23,810 nucleotides of DNA from Flavobacterium sp. (lineage in GTDB: Bacteria; Bacteroidota; Bacteroidia; Flavobacteriales; Flavobacteriaceae). The DNA is taken from positions 1-23,810 of the forward strand of contig JALRGZ010000106.1 of assembly GCA_023253295.1 (NCBI GenBank), read 5' to 3'. The notes under the pieces are model-generated. The model searched no databases. It saw nothing but the letters and a program-made list of their open reading frames with translations, and was not told the origin of the DNA. The translations under genes were made by a program, and so were the position numbers. Shown in pieces: positions 1 to 7,647 of the stretch (its first letter is position 1; the number at the start of each line of letters is the position of its first letter).

Positions 1-1
1 A

Positions 2-1570
2 AAAGGACCTTTTGAACCTACTTGGGAATCCATAGAAAAGAATTATCCTGGAGAACCCGAATGGCTTCGTGATGCCAAATTTGGAATTTGGGTTCATTTT
101 GGTCCTCAAGCTGCAGGAGAAAGTGGCGATTGGTATGCAAGAAAACTTTATAATTCAAACGAAATTGCCTATGAAAATCACATTAAAAGATATGGTCATC
201 CATCAGAAGTAGGTTATAAAGAAGTTTTGCGAGATTGGAATCCTACTAAGCTTGATCCAGAGAAACTAACTAAAATTTATCAGGATGCTGGTGCACGTTT
301 TTTGATGATTCAAGGAGTACATCATGATAATTACGACCTATGGAATTCAAAATACCAACCATGGAATTCTGTTAATATTGGTCCTAAAAGAGATTTAATT
401 GGAGAGTGGGCAAAAGCTTGTAAAGCAAATGGAATGCGTTTTGGCGTTACTTTTCATCACGAATATACTTGGTGGTGGTGGCAAACTGCTTTTGGAAGTG
501 ATAAACAAGGGCCTAAAAAAGGGATTCCATATGATGGGAATTTAACATTAACTGATGGTAAAGGAAAATGGTGGGAAGGTTATGATCCTAAAATGCTTTA
601 TGGTATAGATTTAAGAGAATACAAAGGTGTGAATGATGCTGCATATTCAAAATGGTCACCACCACCAGCGGGCATTTTTACAAATCATTTAGGGTATGCA
701 AAATGGTTTGCAACTAATTGGGCTTTAAGAATGATGGATGTTGTGAAAAATTACGACCCCGATTTTATTTACACTGATGGAACAGTACAAGGACCTTTTA
801 CCGGAAATGGAACAGGTACTGGATTTAAAGCAGATGCAATGCAAACGGTCATAGCCGATTTTTACAACCGCAGTTTGGAACGTCGAGGAAAGGTTAATAC
901 TTTTAGTATTGTTAAATTTAGAGACATAACTAATGGAACGGTAAATACCGAAGAATTTGGAATACCAGCTCCTATCAAAAAAGATCAGCCTTGGATTGCC
1001 GAGGCACCAGTAGGAGATTGGTTTTATGCGCCAGATTTTACTTATGATTCAGGAATGATGATTCGTTATATAATTGAAGCTATCGCACGTGATGGAAATG
1101 CAGCGATATGTATTTCGCTTTTACCTGACGGTTCAATAAATGAAGAGAGTCAAAAGATGTTGAAAGAAGTCGGAAACTGGATGCGAATTAATGGTCAAGC
1201 TGTTTACGGAAGTCATGCCTGGGTAATTCCGGCTGAAGGAGAAATGATCAATGGGAAGTTAAAAATGCTTCCGGGTGGAAAATTAGGACGTAGTCAAGCC
1301 GAATTTAAGTTCAATTCACAAGATATTCGATTTACAATTGGTAAAAACAATAAACTATATGCTTTTTGTATGAATGTTCCCGAACCAAATACTCAAATAC
1401 AAATTAAGTCTCTGGCAGCCGCTGCTAATCATTACAATAAAAAAGTGAAAAGCGTTAAGTTATTGGGTTATAAAGGAAAACTAAAATGGAAAGACACAGT
1501 TGATGGATTAGTAATAACTTGCCCTAAGAAAATGCCTTTTAAAACAGCTATTACTTTTGAAATCGATTAA
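2..1570 (+). CDS. Alpha-L-fucosidase-like glycoside hydrolase, GH29 family (5' end missing)
   Basis: The reading frame is open from base 2, so the gene starts outside the window; 522 residues are visible. The TTG at 227 is an internal leucine codon, not a start, because conserved GH29 sequence precedes it: DAKFGIWVHFGPQ, then GDWYARKLY. Further on come GVHHDNYDLW (the family's active-site His-His region), FHHEYTW, and DPDFIYTDG, whose last Asp (codon 776-778) sits where GH29 has its catalytic nucleophile. The C-terminal 100 or so residues look like the beta-sandwich domain of the family. GH29 enzymes release alpha-L-fucose by a retaining mechanism. Signal peptide and cell location cannot be judged. 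The gene faces the xylose operon and has its own terminator, so it probably belongs to another unit to the left. Family assignment is firm; fucose specificity is not proven, because distant GH29 members can act on other glycans. Confidence 0.85.
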   Translation, partial: KGPFEPTWESIEKNYPGEPEWLRDAKFGIWVHFGPQAAGESGDWYARKLYNSNEIAYENHIKRYGHPSEVGYKEVLRDWNPTKLDPEKLTKIYQDAGARFLMIQGVHHDNYDLWNSKYQPWNSVNIGPKRDLIGEWAKACKANGMRFGVTFHHEYTWWWWQTAFGSDKQGPKKGIPYDGNLTLTDGKGKWWEGYDPKMLYGIDLREYKGVNDAAYSKWSPPPAGIFTNHLGYAKWFATNWALRMMDVVKNYDPDFIYTDGTVQGPFTGNGTGTGFKADAMQTVIADFYNRSLERRGKVNTFSIVKFRDITNGTVNTEEFGIPAPIKKDQPWIAEAPVGDWFYAPDFTYDSGMMIRYIIEAIARDGNAAICISLLPDGSINEESQKMLKEVGNWMRINGQAVYGSHAWVIPAEGEMINGKLKMLPGGKLGRSQAEFKFNSQDIRFTIGKNNKLYAFCMNVPEPNTQIQIKSLAAAANHYNKKVKSVKLLGYKGKLKWKDTVDGLVITCPKKMPFKTAITFEID

Positions 1571-1580
1571 AATTAATTTA

Positions 1581-1601
1581 GACACTATCCTAAAAAGTGT
1601 C
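1581..1601. repeat. Short inverted repeat after the GH29 gene
   Basis: GACACT (1581-1586) and AGTGTC (1596-1601) form a 6-bp inverted repeat 10 bases after the GH29 stop. The heptamer AAGTGTC at 1595-1601 recurs at 1669-1675. This could be a minor hairpin or the worn end of an inserted element. No transposase remnant is present, so its nature is open. Confidence 0.3.
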
Positions 1602-1618
1602 AATTTTAAAAAATAACG

Positions 1619-1654
1619 GGGTTTGACTTTTTTATTAAAGTTGAACCCTTTTTT
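1619..1654 (+). terminator. Rho-independent terminator of the GH29 gene
   Basis: Arms 1619-1630 and 1637-1648 can pair over 12 bases (GGGTTTGACTTT with AAAGTTGAACCC, two G-U pairs) around a 6-base loop. Six T follow at 1649-1654. It lies about 50 bases after the GH29 stop codon. Confidence 0.75.
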
Positions 1655-1760
1655 CAATAGGCTACTCCAAGTGTCCAGTCAGGGAAAAAATAAATATTTA
1701 CCGAATAATGAATAAACTCACTTAATCATGTATCGTGGATATAATGTTATAACCATTAAA

Positions 1761-1803
1761 TAAAATCTCCGCATCTGCACTTTTTATTAAGGCAAATGCG
1801 GAG
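1761..1803 (-). terminator. Terminator of the xylose/pentose-phosphate operon
   Basis: Arms 1767-1778 and 1792-1803 (CTCCGCATCTGC with GCAAATGCGGAG) pair over 12 positions with a single mismatch. Read on the minus strand, the hairpin is followed by the T-rich sequence ATTTTATTT. It stands 35 bases after the last gene of the operon. The T run is weaker than in the other terminators here. Confidence 0.7.
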
Positions 1804-1837
1804 AAAATAAACAAAAACCTATATTTATAAAACTAAA

Positions 1838-2791
1838 CTATTTTCTTTTCATTACCTTTTGAACTGCTTTTACAATTGCTTCACTATTTAAGCCATATTT
1901 TTCCATTAATTGATCAGGAGTACCACTTTCTCCAAAAGTGTCTTTAGTAGCCACATATTCCTGAGGAGTTGGGTTATTTAAAGATAATAGTCCCGCAACA
2001 CTTTCTCCTAAACCTCCTAAATAGTTATGTTCTTCACAAGATACAATACATCCGGTTTTAGCTACTGATTTCAGAATCGCTTCTTCATCCAAAGGTTTTA
2101 TAGTATGTATATTAATGATTTCAGCATTAATACCCATTTTTTCTAATTCTTCACCAGCTAAAATAGCTTCCCAAACTAAATGACCGGTAGCCACAATAGT
2201 AACATCAGTACCTTCATTAATCATCACCGCTTTACCTATTTCGAATTTTTGATCTTCAGGAGTGAATACAGGAATTACAGGTCTTCCAAAACGCAAATAA
2301 ACCGGCCCATGATGTTCAGCAATAGCAATGGTAGCTGCTTTTGTCTGATTGTAGTCACAAGTATTAATTACAGTCATCCCCGGCAACATTTTCATCAATC
2401 CAATATCTTCCAGAATTTGATGTGTTGCTCCATCTTCCCCTAAAGTTAAACCAGCATGTGAAGCACATATTTTTACATTCTTATCCGAATATGCAATAGA
2501 CTGTCTTATTTGATCATAAACTCTACCTGTTGAAAAATTAGCAAAAGTACCTGTAAATGGAATTTTCCCTCCAATAGTCATCCCTGCTGCAATTCCCATC
2601 ATATTCGCTTCAGCGATTCCTACTTGTACAAAACGCTCCGGATTTTCCTCAATAAACTTCTCCATTTTAAGAGACCCAATCAAATCAGCACACAAGGCAA
2701 CCACATTAGGATTAGTTCTTCCAAGTTCTGCAAGTCCAGCACCAAAACCACTTCTTGTATCCTTTTTCTCTGTATATGTATATTTCTTCAT
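1838..2791 (-). CDS. Transketolase, C-terminal (pyrimidine-binding) subunit
   Basis: This 317-residue protein matches the C-terminal half of transketolase: the pyrimidine-binding domain (about residues 10-170) and the C-terminal domain (about 190-310). Glu61 in VGIAEANM is the position that activates thiamine diphosphate in the family. With the N-terminal subunit encoded 14 bases upstream it should form one enzyme that moves two-carbon units between xylulose-5-phosphate and ribose-5-phosphate or erythrose-4-phosphate. Two-gene transketolases are known in archaea and some bacteria, so the split is not a frameshift: each half has its own start, and the two are in different frames. It is the last gene of the five-gene operon. 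The start MKKYTYTEKK is the only plausible one. Confidence 0.93.
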   Translation of the reverse strand: MKKYTYTEKKDTRSGFGAGLAELGRTNPNVVALCADLIGSLKMEKFIEENPERFVQVGIAEANMMGIAAGMTIGGKIPFTGTFANFSTGRVYDQIRQSIAYSDKNVKICASHAGLTLGEDGATHQILEDIGLMKMLPGMTVINTCDYNQTKAATIAIAEHHGPVYLRFGRPVIPVFTPEDQKFEIGKAVMINEGTDVTIVATGHLVWEAILAGEELEKMGINAEIINIHTIKPLDEEAILKSVAKTGCIVSCEEHNYLGGLGESVAGLLSLNNPTPQEYVATKDTFGESGTPDQLMEKYGLNSEAIVKAVQKVMKRK

Positions 2792-2805
2792 GACTTTTTT
2801 TGTTA

Positions 2806-3684
2806 TTAATAATCTCCTAAGGTTGCTGGATTTTGAGCCAAAGCATTTGCTAATTGTTCGTCATTAGGCGCTTTTCCGTGCCAAGCATGTGTGTACATCA
2901 TAAAATCAACCCCATGCCCCATTACTGTATGTAACAATACACAAACCGGTTTCCCTTTTCCTGTTTTAGATTTAGCTTCATTCATTCCTTTCAAAATAGC
3001 CTCTAAATTATTCCCTTCTTTGATTTCAACCACTTCCCAATCAAAGGCTTCAAATTTAGCTTTAAGACTCCCCATATTCAACACCTTATCTGTAGGACCG
3101 TCAATTTGTTGTCCATTAAAATCTACAGTTGCAATATAGTTATCTATTTTTTTAGCAGATGCAAACATGATAGCTTCCCAGTTTTGACCTTCTTGCAATT
3201 CTCCATCACCATGTAAACTATACACCAAATTAGTATCGTTATTCAATTTTTTAGTCAAAGCAGTCCCAATAGCTACAGACATTCCCTGACCTAATGAACC
3301 TGAAGCAATTCGTACACCTTCTAATCCTTCATGAGTTGTTGGATGTCCTTGTAATCGGGAATTCAACAACCTGAAAGAATTCAATTCTTCAACAGGAAAA
3401 TACCCTTTACGAGCTAAAACACTATAAAAAACAGGTGAGATATGACCATTAGACAAGAAGAACACATCTTCATTCAATCCGTCCATATCAAAACCTTCTT
3501 TCAATTCCATAATTTCATTGTACAAAGCCACCAAAAACTCTGTACACCCCAAAGAACCTCCCGGATGCCCAGAATTCACTTTATGAACCATTCTTACAAT
3601 ATCTCTTCTGGTTTGAGATACAATATCTTGTAACTCATCAATTCTTGATGGAGATACAATTTCGTTTGTTTTAGTTAATTCCAT
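2806..3684 (-). CDS. Transketolase, N-terminal (thiamine diphosphate-binding) subunit
   Basis: The 292 residues correspond to the PP (diphosphate-binding) domain of transketolase. Visible motifs are SGHPGGSLG (residues 38-46, substrate and cofactor histidine), SGSLGQGMSVAIG (128-140), and the metal/diphosphate motif HGDGELQEGQNWE (158-170) closed by VDFNGQQIDG (187-196). The protein stops before the pyrimidine domain, which the next gene supplies. The start lies only 2 bases after the transaldolase stop, so translation is probably coupled. It works in the non-oxidative pentose phosphate pathway, downstream of xylulose-5-phosphate made by XylA and XylB. Confidence 0.93.
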   Translation of the reverse strand: MELTKTNEIVSPSRIDELQDIVSQTRRDIVRMVHKVNSGHPGGSLGCTEFLVALYNEIMELKEGFDMDGLNEDVFFLSNGHISPVFYSVLARKGYFPVEELNSFRLLNSRLQGHPTTHEGLEGVRIASGSLGQGMSVAIGTALTKKLNNDTNLVYSLHGDGELQEGQNWEAIMFASAKKIDNYIATVDFNGQQIDGPTDKVLNMGSLKAKFEAFDWEVVEIKEGNNLEAILKGMNEAKSKTGKGKPVCVLLHTVMGHGVDFMMYTHAWHGKAPNDEQLANALAQNPATLGDY

Positions 3685-3686
3685 AA

Positions 3687-4340
3687 TTAATTTCCTTTTT
3701 TATAATCTGCTATAAACTGAGCCAATCCAATATCCGTTAATGGATGTTTCAATAATCCTTTTATTGAAGACAGAGGTCCTGTCATAACATCTGAACCTAT
3801 CTTTGCACAATTCACCACATGCATGGTATGACGAACTGAGGCTGATAAAATTTGAGTTTCAAAACCATAATTATCATAAACCTCTCTAATTTCCGAAATT
3901 AATCCCATTCCATCGGTAGAAATATCATCTAATCTCCCTAAAAAAGGAGAAACATAAGTTGCTCCGGCTTTAGCAGCTAACAATGCCTGCCCAACTGAAA
4001 AAACTAAAGTTACATTTGTTTTGATTCCTTTTTGAGAAAAATATTTGCAGGCTTTTACTCCTGCTTCAATCATAGGTAATTTCACTACAATTTGCGGATG
4101 TAACGCTGCCAACTCTTCTCCCTCTTTTACCATTCCTTCAAAATCAGTTGCATTTACTTCTGCCGAAACATCTCCATCTACGATATTACATATATCCAAA
4201 TAATGTTTTAAAATATTATCCTTACCTGTAATTCCTTCTTTAGCCATTAATGACGGATTAGTCGTAACTCCATCCAAAACTCCTAATGATTGGGCTTCTT
4301 TAATATCTCCTAAATTAGCTGTATCTATAAAAAACTTCAT
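3687..4340 (-). CDS. tal: Transaldolase, TalC/MipB-type small subunit family
   Basis: The protein has 217 residues from MKFFIDTANL. An in-frame ATG further upstream (4382) would add 14 unconserved residues and lies inside a hairpin, so the later ATG is preferred. Family landmarks are the N-terminal IDTANL, GVTTNPSLM, and the Schiff-base lysine Lys87 in IVVKLPM. Relatives include both transaldolases and fructose-6-phosphate aldolases. Here Glu61 (SAEV) and Phe133 (VSPFLGR) occupy positions where the aldolases have Gln and Tyr, so this copy should transfer dihydroxyacetone units between sedoheptulose-7-phosphate and glyceraldehyde-3-phosphate. It stands between xylA and the transketolase genes, completing a pentose-to-glycolysis route. 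Confidence 0.92.
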   Translation of the reverse strand: MKFFIDTANLGDIKEAQSLGVLDGVTTNPSLMAKEGITGKDNILKHYLDICNIVDGDVSAEVNATDFEGMVKEGEELAALHPQIVVKLPMIEAGVKACKYFSQKGIKTNVTLVFSVGQALLAAKAGATYVSPFLGRLDDISTDGMGLISEIREVYDNYGFETQILSASVRHTMHVVNCAKIGSDVMTGPLSSIKGLLKHPLTDIGLAQFIADYKKGN

Positions 4341-4372
4341 ATACTTAAATTTATTTTTGGGTTTAAATGAAA

Positions 4373-4406
4373 ATGTTATCAATATTTTTAATCATATTGA
4401 TAACAT
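4373..4406 (-). promoter_or_regulatory. Perfect 13-bp intercistronic hairpin between xylA and tal
   Basis: ATGTTATCAATAT (4373-4385) and ATATTGATAACAT (4394-4406) are exact inverted copies separated by 8 bases. They lie in the 107-base gap between xylA and the transaldolase gene. On the minus strand the hairpin is followed by TTTTCATTT, a poor T run, so partial termination, an RNA processing/stabiliser element or a protein-binding palindrome are all possible. It is the only sizeable gap inside the operon. Confidence 0.6.
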
Positions 4407-4447
4407 CTTCACATCTAAAACTATTACTTTTTTACAATTAAAAAAGC

Positions 4448-5773
4448 TTATATATACTGATTGATTATATTCTCAAAAAGCTCTTGTTTACCACTTTGCA
4501 ATTGCAATTCTCCATTTTCCTGAGCGATTTTGTATAAATCCTCTAACCCTAATTTTCCTTGTTCAAATTCTTTTCCTTTTCCAGAATCAAATGAACTATA
4601 TCTTTGTGTTCTTAATTTATCATAAGGAGAAGAAGTAATGATTTTGTCAGCGGTAATTAAGGCTCTGGCAAAAGTATCTGCTCCACCAATGTGCGCTAAG
4701 AATACATCTTCCATATCCGTAGAGTTTCTTCTAATTTTAGCATCAAAATTCACTCCTCCACCTTGTAATCCTCCAGCTTTCATGAAAACTAACATTGCTT
4801 CAGTGATTTCCTGAATATTGTTTGGGAATTGGTCTGTATCCCATCCGTTTTGGTAATCCCCACGGTTAGCATCTAAACTTCCAAGCATTCCTGCATTGGC
4901 AGCTACTTCAATTTCGTGTTGGAAAGTATGTTGTGCCAATGTAGCATGGTTAACCTCGATGTTCATTTTGAAATCCTTCTCTAAACCATATTTGTGTAAG
5001 AATCCAATAGCTGTAGCACAGTCAAAATCATATTGGTGTTTCATTGGTTCCATTGGTTTTGGCTCAATAAAGAAATTCCCTTTAAAACCTTGCGCACGTG
5101 CATAATCTCTTGCTTTTACTAAAAATTGTCCCATGTGGTCTAATTCACGTCCCATATCCGTATTCAACAATGACATATAACCTTCACGACCTCCCCAGAA
5201 AACATAATTTTCACCTCCTAAAGCAATTGTTGCATCCAAAGCTAATTTTACTTGTCCTCCAGCTCTAGCCAACACATTAAAATCAGGATTAGTAGCTGCT
5301 CCGTTCATATAACGCGGGTTTGAAAAACAGTTCGCTGTTCCCCATAATAATTTAACACCTGAAGCTGCTTGTTTTTCTTTTACATAGTCAGTAATGGTAG
5401 CTAATCTACTTTCTAATTCAGAAAAAGAATTCCCTTCGCTTACCAAATCCACATCGTGGAAACAATAGTAATCGAATCCCATTTTAGTAATAAATTCGAA
5501 CGCAGCATCTGCTTTATCTTTAGCTGCCTGAATTGGGTCATTTGCTTGATCCCATGCAAAATTTTGTGTTCCAGGTCCAAATGGATCAGAACCTTGCCCG
5601 CAGAAAGTATGCCAATAAGCAATAGAAAATTTAAACCATTCTCTCATGCTTTTACCAGCTACAACTTGATCTGGGTTGTAATATTTAAATGCTAAAGGAT
5701 TATCTGATTCCTTACCTTCAAATTTAATCTCTCCAATACCTTTAAAGTATTCTTTGTTACCTATTAAAGCCAT
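4448..5773 (-). CDS. xylA: Xylose isomerase
   Basis: The 441-residue protein is a class II (long) xylose isomerase that converts D-xylose to D-xylulose in the cytoplasm using two divalent metals. It starts MALIGNKEYF and has WHTFCGQGSDPFG (54-66), the catalytic His106/Asp109 in YYCFHDVD, the metal ligand Glu237 with Lys239 in FFIEPKPMEPMKHQYD, Glu273/His276 in NIEVNHATLAQH, and the C-terminal metal motif GGVNFDAKIRRNS. Length and motifs are complete. It lies 16 bases after the xylulokinase gene and shares its transcript. This is the bacterial isomerase route rather than an oxidative or reductase route for xylose. Confidence 0.98.
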   Translation of the reverse strand: MALIGNKEYFKGIGEIKFEGKESDNPLAFKYYNPDQVVAGKSMREWFKFSIAYWHTFCGQGSDPFGPGTQNFAWDQANDPIQAAKDKADAAFEFITKMGFDYYCFHDVDLVSEGNSFSELESRLATITDYVKEKQAASGVKLLWGTANCFSNPRYMNGAATNPDFNVLARAGGQVKLALDATIALGGENYVFWGGREGYMSLLNTDMGRELDHMGQFLVKARDYARAQGFKGNFFIEPKPMEPMKHQYDFDCATAIGFLHKYGLEKDFKMNIEVNHATLAQHTFQHEIEVAANAGMLGSLDANRGDYQNGWDTDQFPNNIQEITEAMLVFMKAGGLQGGGVNFDAKIRRNSTDMEDVFLAHIGGADTFARALITADKIITSSPYDKLRTQRYSSFDSGKGKEFEQGKLGLEDLYKIAQENGELQLQSGKQELFENIINQYI

Positions 5774-5789
5774 TTTATTAATTTTTAAT

Positions 5790-7271
5790 TTATTTGTTTA
5801 TAATGAGTTCTAATTCTTTTTTCCAATTTTGATATGCCAATAAATAAGGCGTTTTATTTTGTAAAGGCATGTAAGTCATTACGTGATCATTTTTGATAAT
5901 ATTATCTCCAAAACTTTCGTAGTCACCATCAATTAAGCCCACTGCTCTCGCTGCTCCAACTGCACCTGTAGTATTATAAATTTCTATTTCGTGTCCAATT
6001 AAAGTAGCCACGGTATTTGAAAAAATTTCTGAGCGGAACAAATTATCATTACCGGCACGAATAACATTAATTTTAGTATTATCGTCTTTCATGATTTCCA
6101 TACCATATACAAAGGCAAAAGCAATACCTTCCAATGTGGCGCGATATAAATGACCATGTCCATGTTTATTTAAATTTACATTCAAGAAATGGCTTCCAAT
6201 GTTTTTATTATTAAACATACGCTCTGCTCCGTTTCCAAAAGGAATCACCACCACACCATCGGAGCCCACTGCAACTTCTTCGGCTTTAAGATTCATGTTT
6301 TCATAAGAATCATTTCCACAAAGATTACGCAACCATCTGTATTGGATTCCTGCACCATTAATACACAATAATTTCCCTACTGTTGGTTTTTCACTAGTGT
6401 AATTTACATGTACAAAACTATTTATTCTTGAAGTCTCTTTAGATTTTAAATTATCCGTTACCGCATAAATCACTCCTGAAGTACCACCTGTAGCAGCTAC
6501 TTCCCCAGGTTTTAAAATATTTAACGATAACGCATTATTAGGCTGATCACCGGCACGATAAACCACAGGAATTCCAACAGGAAGCCCTGATTCCTTCGCC
6601 CCTTTTTCATTCAAGTAACATTGATTAGTAAAATTCTCAACAATTGGAGGAGTTAAAGCAGCATCGATCCCATAATATCTTAATAACCAATCTGCCACTT
6701 CATTTTCTTTGTAGTCCCATAACATCCCTTCAGACAAACCATTTTTAGTGGTATTGATTTCACCTGTTAATTTAAAGGCAATAAAATCACCAGGTAACAT
6801 ATATCGATTAACTTTACTATAAAGTTCAGGTTCATTTTCCTTTACCCATGTCAATTTAGAAGCTGTAAAATTCCCCGGAGAATTCAATAAATGGGTTGCA
6901 CATTGCTCTTCTCCTAAATCCTCAAACGCTTTATCTCCAATTTCTACCGCTCTACTATCACACCAAATGATAGAGTTTCGCAATGATTTCCCTTCGTTAT
7001 CTACTACTACTAATCCGTGCATTTGATAAGAAATACCTACCCCTTTGATTTTAGAAGCGTCAATATTAGCTTCTTTAATACATCTTTTTGTTGCTGTACA
7101 GCAATATTCCCACCACATTTCAGGATCTTGTTCAGCCCAATCTTTTTGATAAGCTGTAATTTCCATTTCGTTAGCAGGCTCATGTAAGCTTATAATTTTT
7201 TTTCCTGTTGCTGCTTCAACAATAGCAACTTTTACTGAGGAACTCCCTATATCATATCCAATGTAATACAT
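5790..7271 (-). CDS. xylB: Xylulokinase (FGGY family)
   Basis: This 493-residue FGGY-family kinase phosphorylates D-xylulose to xylulose-5-phosphate. The N-terminal phosphate-binding loop YDIGSSSVKVAI, the MHG motif (residues 84-86, SYQMHGLVVVD), IIWCDSR, and AGDQ with the probable catalytic base Asp242 are present. The second domain has AATGGTSGVIYAV and the FGGY-type signature near NTTGAVGAARAVG. I place the start at the ATG ending at 7271, because the 40 residues upstream in the same frame are basic, low-complexity and lie after a likely promoter. It is the first gene of the operon xylB-xylA-tal-transketolase and is transcribed away from the LacI-type regulator. Confidence 0.96.
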   Translation of the reverse strand: MYYIGYDIGSSSVKVAIVEAATGKKIISLHEPANEMEITAYQKDWAEQDPEMWWEYCCTATKRCIKEANIDASKIKGVGISYQMHGLVVVDNEGKSLRNSIIWCDSRAVEIGDKAFEDLGEEQCATHLLNSPGNFTASKLTWVKENEPELYSKVNRYMLPGDFIAFKLTGEINTTKNGLSEGMLWDYKENEVADWLLRYYGIDAALTPPIVENFTNQCYLNEKGAKESGLPVGIPVVYRAGDQPNNALSLNILKPGEVAATGGTSGVIYAVTDNLKSKETSRINSFVHVNYTSEKPTVGKLLCINGAGIQYRWLRNLCGNDSYENMNLKAEEVAVGSDGVVVIPFGNGAERMFNNKNIGSHFLNVNLNKHGHGHLYRATLEGIAFAFVYGMEIMKDDNTKINVIRAGNDNLFRSEIFSNTVATLIGHEIEIYNTTGAVGAARAVGLIDGDYESFGDNIIKNDHVMTYMPLQNKTPYLLAYQNWKKELELIINK

Positions 7272-7342
7272 TTTAATAATTCTCTTAAAGTTATTCTTTT
7301 TTTGGTTTGGCCAATTACTTAGTTTTTTTTGCAAAACGAAAC

Positions 7343-7364
7343 CATACTGTTCTGTTCCGGTATG
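7343..7364. promoter_or_regulatory. Inverted repeat CATAC-N12-GTATG near the xylB transcription start
   Basis: CATAC (7343-7347) and GTATG (7360-7364) flank 12 bases. The site directly abuts the -7-like box of xylB on its downstream side, where a repressor or a transcript 5' hairpin would act. It differs from the 24-bp palindrome, so a second regulator is possible. Confidence 0.35.
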
Positions 7365-7372
7365 CAAACATA
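7365..7372 (-). promoter_or_regulatory. Candidate -7 box for the xylB operon
   Basis: On the minus strand this reads TATGTTTG, an exact match to the Bacteroidota -7 consensus TAnnTTTG. TTTG-like -33 candidates lie about 16 and 24 bases upstream; neither is at the ideal spacing. The implied start site gives a leader of about 85-90 bases before xylB. Confidence 0.5.
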
Positions 7373-7439
7373 ATTTATTTTTTTTTAACAAAAAAACAAA
7401 TGATGCATTTTTTAAACACTAAAAAAACAAAAGGATTAC

Positions 7440-7463
7440 AATAAAGCAATCGATTGCTTTATT
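7440..7463. promoter_or_regulatory. Perfect 24-bp palindrome, probable LacI-family operator
   Basis: The 12-base half AATAAAGCAATC (7440-7451) is followed directly by its exact reverse complement (7452-7463). The core GCAATCGATTGC has the central CG step usual in LacI-family operators. It lies between xylB and the divergent LacI-type gene. A near copy of the core, GCAACCGATTGC, lies at 13016-13027 between the GH3 and GH10 genes. On the plus strand a TATATTTG box follows 4 bases later, so the regulator could also control itself. Confidence 0.75.
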
Positions 7464-7616
7464 TTCTTATATTTGTATTGTAAATTACAACAATAAAAAC
7501 CTCTTTAGAAGAAGATATTTGAATTAATTAAAAAAATATTTTAAACAAATAAATATTCTATACAAAAATTCAATAAAAAAAGATGCAAAATACTACAAAA
7601 CAATATTTTAAAAAAA

Positions 7617-7632
7617 ATGTACATTTGTACAT
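7617..7632. promoter_or_regulatory. 16-bp palindrome over a -7-like box before the regulator gene
   Basis: ATGTACA and TGTACAT surround TT (7617-7632), and TACATTTG within it (7620-7627) matches TAnnTTTG. The site ends 15 bases before the regulator ATG. It could be its promoter with an overlapping control site; no good -33 element is visible. Confidence 0.4.
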
Positions 7633-7647
7633 AATTGATTAATATTT

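Larger units (their letters stand above)
7272..7647. promoter_or_regulatory. Divergent promoter region between xylB and the LacI-type regulator
   Basis: This 376-base non-coding gap is very A+T-rich and must hold both divergent promoters. It contains, left to right, an imperfect inverted repeat (7343-7364), a minus-strand -7-like box (7365-7372), a 24-bp palindrome (7440-7463), a plus-strand TATATTTG (7468-7475), TTGTAAATTACAA (7478-7490, a 6-bp inverted repeat with one central base), and a palindrome over TACATTTG just before the regulator gene (7617-7632). No convincing small gene is seen. Confidence 0.7.

Noticed and set aside
1581..1675. Insertion sequence remnant suggested by GACACT/AGTGTC and the repeated AAGTGTC
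   Set aside because: The repeats are only 6-7 bases, no transposase fragment or target duplication is visible, and the nearby hairpin is explained as a terminator.
1838..3684. Two transketolase genes as a frameshifted single gene
   Set aside because: Each half has full domain boundaries, its own ATG and stop, and a 14-base spacer; two-subunit transketolases are a known arrangement.
4341..4382. Upstream ATG of the transaldolase gene
   Set aside because: It adds residues not belonging to the family and lies inside the intercistronic hairpin; MKFFIDTANL is the family's normal start.
7272..7391. 40-residue N-terminal extension of xylulokinase
   Set aside because: Its composition is basic and low-complexity, the FGGY domain starts exactly at MYYIGYDIG, and the extension overlaps the predicted promoter and transcription start.
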